From Microplitis mediator (taxonomy: Eukaryota; Arthropoda; Insecta; Hymenoptera; Braconidae): DNA of 64,000 bases. A model generated the notes under the pieces. The model saw only the letters and a program-made list of their open reading frames with translations. It had not been told where the DNA came from and did not search any database. The position numbers were made by a program, and so were the translations under genes. How positions within the stretch are numbered: the stretch's first letter is position 1; each line of letters starts with the position of its first letter. Shown here piece after piece: positions 61,285 through 64,000 of this stretch. Location: contig NC_079974.1 of NCBI RefSeq assembly GCF_029852145.1, positions 18,392,082 to 18,456,081 on the forward strand, written 5' to 3'.

Positions 61285-63376
61285 CGGGTAACTACAATCG
61301 TTTTTTTAAAAAAACTGGTGTTATTTTTTTTTTTTAATAAAAAATGGTGGTTCATGAGTGCGTAGTGTTTTATTTCGTGAATGGTGTCAGTGTTAAGTGT
61401 GTGTTAATAATTTATACCAGTGTAATTTATTGTGAGTAGTTATTTGATTGTGTCAACTACGTTTTTAAGTCTCAGTCCAATGAAGTTATCAAAAAGCAGC
61501 AAAATGTGAGTTTTTAATTTTTTTATTCAAAAATTATTTATGATGTTTAAAAAATTAAGTGATTATTTACGACTTTGATCGATATATTTAACTTATTACT
61601 TGTAATTATATATTTTATTTACGTCGAAAATGATGACGCGAAAGCGCCGAGGGTGTTCTGTTTATTTTTTTTATTAGCATTAGTTTAGTGAACGCGGGAT
61701 ATTTAAAATACATAAAATTAATAATTTAAAAGTTGAATAAAAATTCATAATTAAAATAAAAGTAATGATTAAAATAAAAATAAAATGAGCAACTGAGGTG
61801 CGGACTTTTGGATTTTCAAACTTTTTTTTTTATTCATCGTAATTGATTAAACTTTTTAATTTAAAATTTTTTCGCGACTATTTTAAAACTTATTTTGACA
61901 TTAAGGGCTAACGAGAACAAAAATGTAATATTAGCTTTGAGGAAACTGCTGGAAAAGTATATAAAGCTTTTTTTAAATGTCTTCCTACTGTGCGATGTTT
62001 TACTTTTGCGTCGCGTTCTTTGACGTCCTTTTTTGGGACGAGGACAACGACTAGAACGTTAAACGGGCCGTCATCCGGAGAGTCATAATTTTTACTTGTT
62101 TCATCGTCAACCCAACGGCAAATGTTATGCACTGTGGCGACTAATGAGAACGACACAGTATGACGGCGCATGATTGCCCTCAAGCCTTCTGACTTATACT
62201 CTCTTGTCCTCCGGAATATACTCTCTGGTGTGATAAAGAAACTTCATGTTCCGGCTTACTGTTCTAATATTTTTCTTTTATATTCATTTTTGTAATCATT
62301 ATTATCATTACTCTCTATTTTTATACAGCTACCAATCGACAGTCATATCCCCTAAAAATAACCGCTAAAGAGGAAGGGGGGGGGGAGTAAACCCAGCGAT
62401 GCAAAGATTGAAATTTGAAATCAGCCCTACTAATTTTTACTCAAAATTTATTTCACTTTGATAAGATTGAGAAAAAAATAATAAAATTGGTATATATAAA
62501 ATTAATTTTTAAAAATTACGATTTTGAATCCAAAATTCCATACCAAGATTATTTTTATAGAAAGAAAAAATTGAATTTAACCTCAGAAAGTTTTATTTTT
62601 AGAGAAACTCATTTTGGTTGGCGGCTAAAATAAAGCGACAGTTAGAGTTTAAAAATTTTTTACGAGTGCCCATTTTCGCCCTTTGTCCCTTATTTTTATT
62701 TGTACGACTTCCTCGATTCAGAATAATATTTTAATTAATCTAGAAAATTTACAAAAAAATTTCGACCGCATAAAATCTTTATTACTGTTATTTTTATCCT
62801 CAGTATCTAGAAAAAAAAACTGTTTTAAAAAGCAACATTTCTGAAAGCCTAATATATGTATATATCCATACATATATAAAACTATATGGTAGTAGGATTT
62901 AATATGTATGAGTTTAAAATCCAGTGCGATATTTTATTTTGTAAATCCGGCATTAGGATTCGATAATGTGCAAGTGAAGTAGAAACGCAAAACTGGCAGT
63001 TGCAATTTAAAAGCTTCAAGTAAAAAGCTTCGGGTATTATTTTGCATTATATAGAATAAGTGCCAAGCATTCAATGTTATAAAAAAAAAAAAAACCAACA
63101 ACAACACAAAATCTATACCAATTTATTTTAATTTCAATTTATTATCGAATTCAATTTACTCTCGACATTAAATACTTTTTTTTTACGCTCACTCTTTTGT
63201 CATTTAAACATTTATTGTGTTATTCTATTTTAATTTTACTTTATTTTCTACTTTACTTAATTACTTTTCACTTTGCCTTTATATTATTGTTATTATTTAT
63301 TATATTTTTTATGCTTCGTGATTCCAATTTCTTTAGAACTAATTCTAACTGGATGTAGATGAGTTTTGTTAACTTT

Positions 63377-63401
63377 ATATATATATATATATATATATAT
63401 A
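63377..63401. repeat. (TA)n microsatellite
   Basis: About 12 uninterrupted TA units. Confidence 0.9.
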
Positions 63402-63687
63402 AATGTCATTTAACATCAAAGAAGTAAAGACGTAAAACCTCTTACCGGCGTATTCGCACGTTTTATGTCGTTCAAAGTAAACCAAAAACAAAAAGTAAAG
63501 AATAAAGTCGAACTAACCAAGATACGGACTATACACAGACCTCGGAGATTTAGATCCAGGAGTGAGACGATGGGGAGCCACTGATTTTACCCAAGAGATT
63601 TATTGTTTCACGCCACAGTGAGATTGTATTACGTAAGGTTAAGCTCTGAAAATGCTCCATTCTTTTTATCCAGACACTTTGATGTCC

Positions 63688-63731
63688 TATACTATACTAC
63701 ACTACACTACACTACACTATACTACACTACT
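63688..63731. repeat. (ACTAC)n microsatellite
   Basis: About eight pentamer units, ACTAC with two ACTAT variants. It makes Tyr/Thr-repeat frames that are not genes. Confidence 0.9.
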
Positions 63732-64000
63732 CTTTGCTTTATTTATTCTCGTTACAATTATAAATTACCAATCGGAAATAAAAATTTACCGCCTCATTCA
63801 AAAACATTTAAACTCGGTTCATTACGGCTCCGATTACTCAACAGACAGAAATTTAAATTTATTATTTTACAAAATAACTGTAATTTAATTTACAAAACTT
63901 TTTTCATTAGTCGTGAAGTTGGTGAAAAAGTGTCCAATTAAAAGAAGGAATTTTGGGTTAATTTATTTCAGTATTGAACAAACGCGGAATATTGATGTGT

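Larger units (their letters stand above)
60541..61505 (+). other. Candidate 5' leader or first exon of a plus-strand gene
   Basis: GTGAGT donor-like sites occur at 60788 (TATCA|GTGAGTATTT) and 61506 (CAAAAT|GTGAGTTTTT). An ATG at 61480 gives MKLSKSSK before the second donor; unspliced it stops after nine codons. Downstream coding exons would be beyond the window. Two tandem hairpin MITEs occupy 60888-61284 of this stretch. Confidence 0.25.
61506..64000. other. Right-edge stretch without confirmed gene
   Basis: About 61960-62230 is GC-richer. A minus frame starting at ATG 62171 and ending at 61908 (87 codons) includes DDGPFNVLVVVLVPKKDV, of unknown nature. A G9 run lies at about 62379. (TA)n at 63377-63401 and (ACTAC)n at about 63688-63731 are simple repeats. 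No RNA gene seen. Confidence 0.45.

Noticed and set aside
61908..62183. Minus-strand frame near the right edge
   Set aside because: Real ATG is only at 62171; 87 codons, no recognised family, no splice evidence. Noted within the right-edge stretch rather than called a gene.
63603..63941. Tyr/Thr-repeat frames at the right edge
   Set aside because: Generated by the (ACTAC)n microsatellite.
1..64000. CRISPR arrays, bacterial-type operons, rRNA or tRNA genes
   Set aside because: None seen. The iterated units have no regular repeat-spacer pattern, and the exon/intron gene shows the DNA is eukaryotic.

Overview
This window is AT-rich, gene-poor eukaryotic DNA, and the only confidently identifiable gene is the 5' part of an insect neuroligin on the minus strand. 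I place it in an insect genome because the two linked exons at 33318-33965 read as the N-terminus of an insect neuroligin, a cholinesterase-like synaptic adhesion protein, with consensus splice sites. Hymenoptera, perhaps a braconid parasitoid wasp, is a softer guess based on base composition and on repeat types I associate with those genomes; the sequence does not prove it.

Layout: positions 1-33317 appear to lie inside one neuroligin intron that runs off the left edge, since I found no third exon there. Positions 33318-33965 hold coding exons 2 and 1, separated by a 203-nt intron. From 33966 to about 57600 is upstream sequence with scattered GC-richer patches (possible 5' UTR exons, promoters or enhancers) and repeats. 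On the plus strand, 57630-57726 is a plausible but unproven first coding exon with a signal peptide and a splice donor. Positions 60290-60540 form a CpG-richer patch with NRF1-like sites, followed by GTG-AGT donor-like sites at 60788 and 61506. It may be the promoter and leader of a plus-strand gene extending beyond the right edge.

The rest is dominated by non-autonomous inverted-repeat (MITE/foldback) elements, often inserted into one another. Many share an outer end of the form TACAC(T/G)G or CACGG followed by an A-rich run. Each of these carries a different short, partly self-complementary unit repeated many times inside. Several insertions can be dissected to TA duplications, one element has TTAA ends, two families begin with CCCGGG, and one resembles a pogo/Tc1 derivative. 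I found no transposase ORF, tRNA, rRNA or CRISPR array. Most longer reading frames lack an ATG, have low-complexity translations, or come from repeats, and were rejected.
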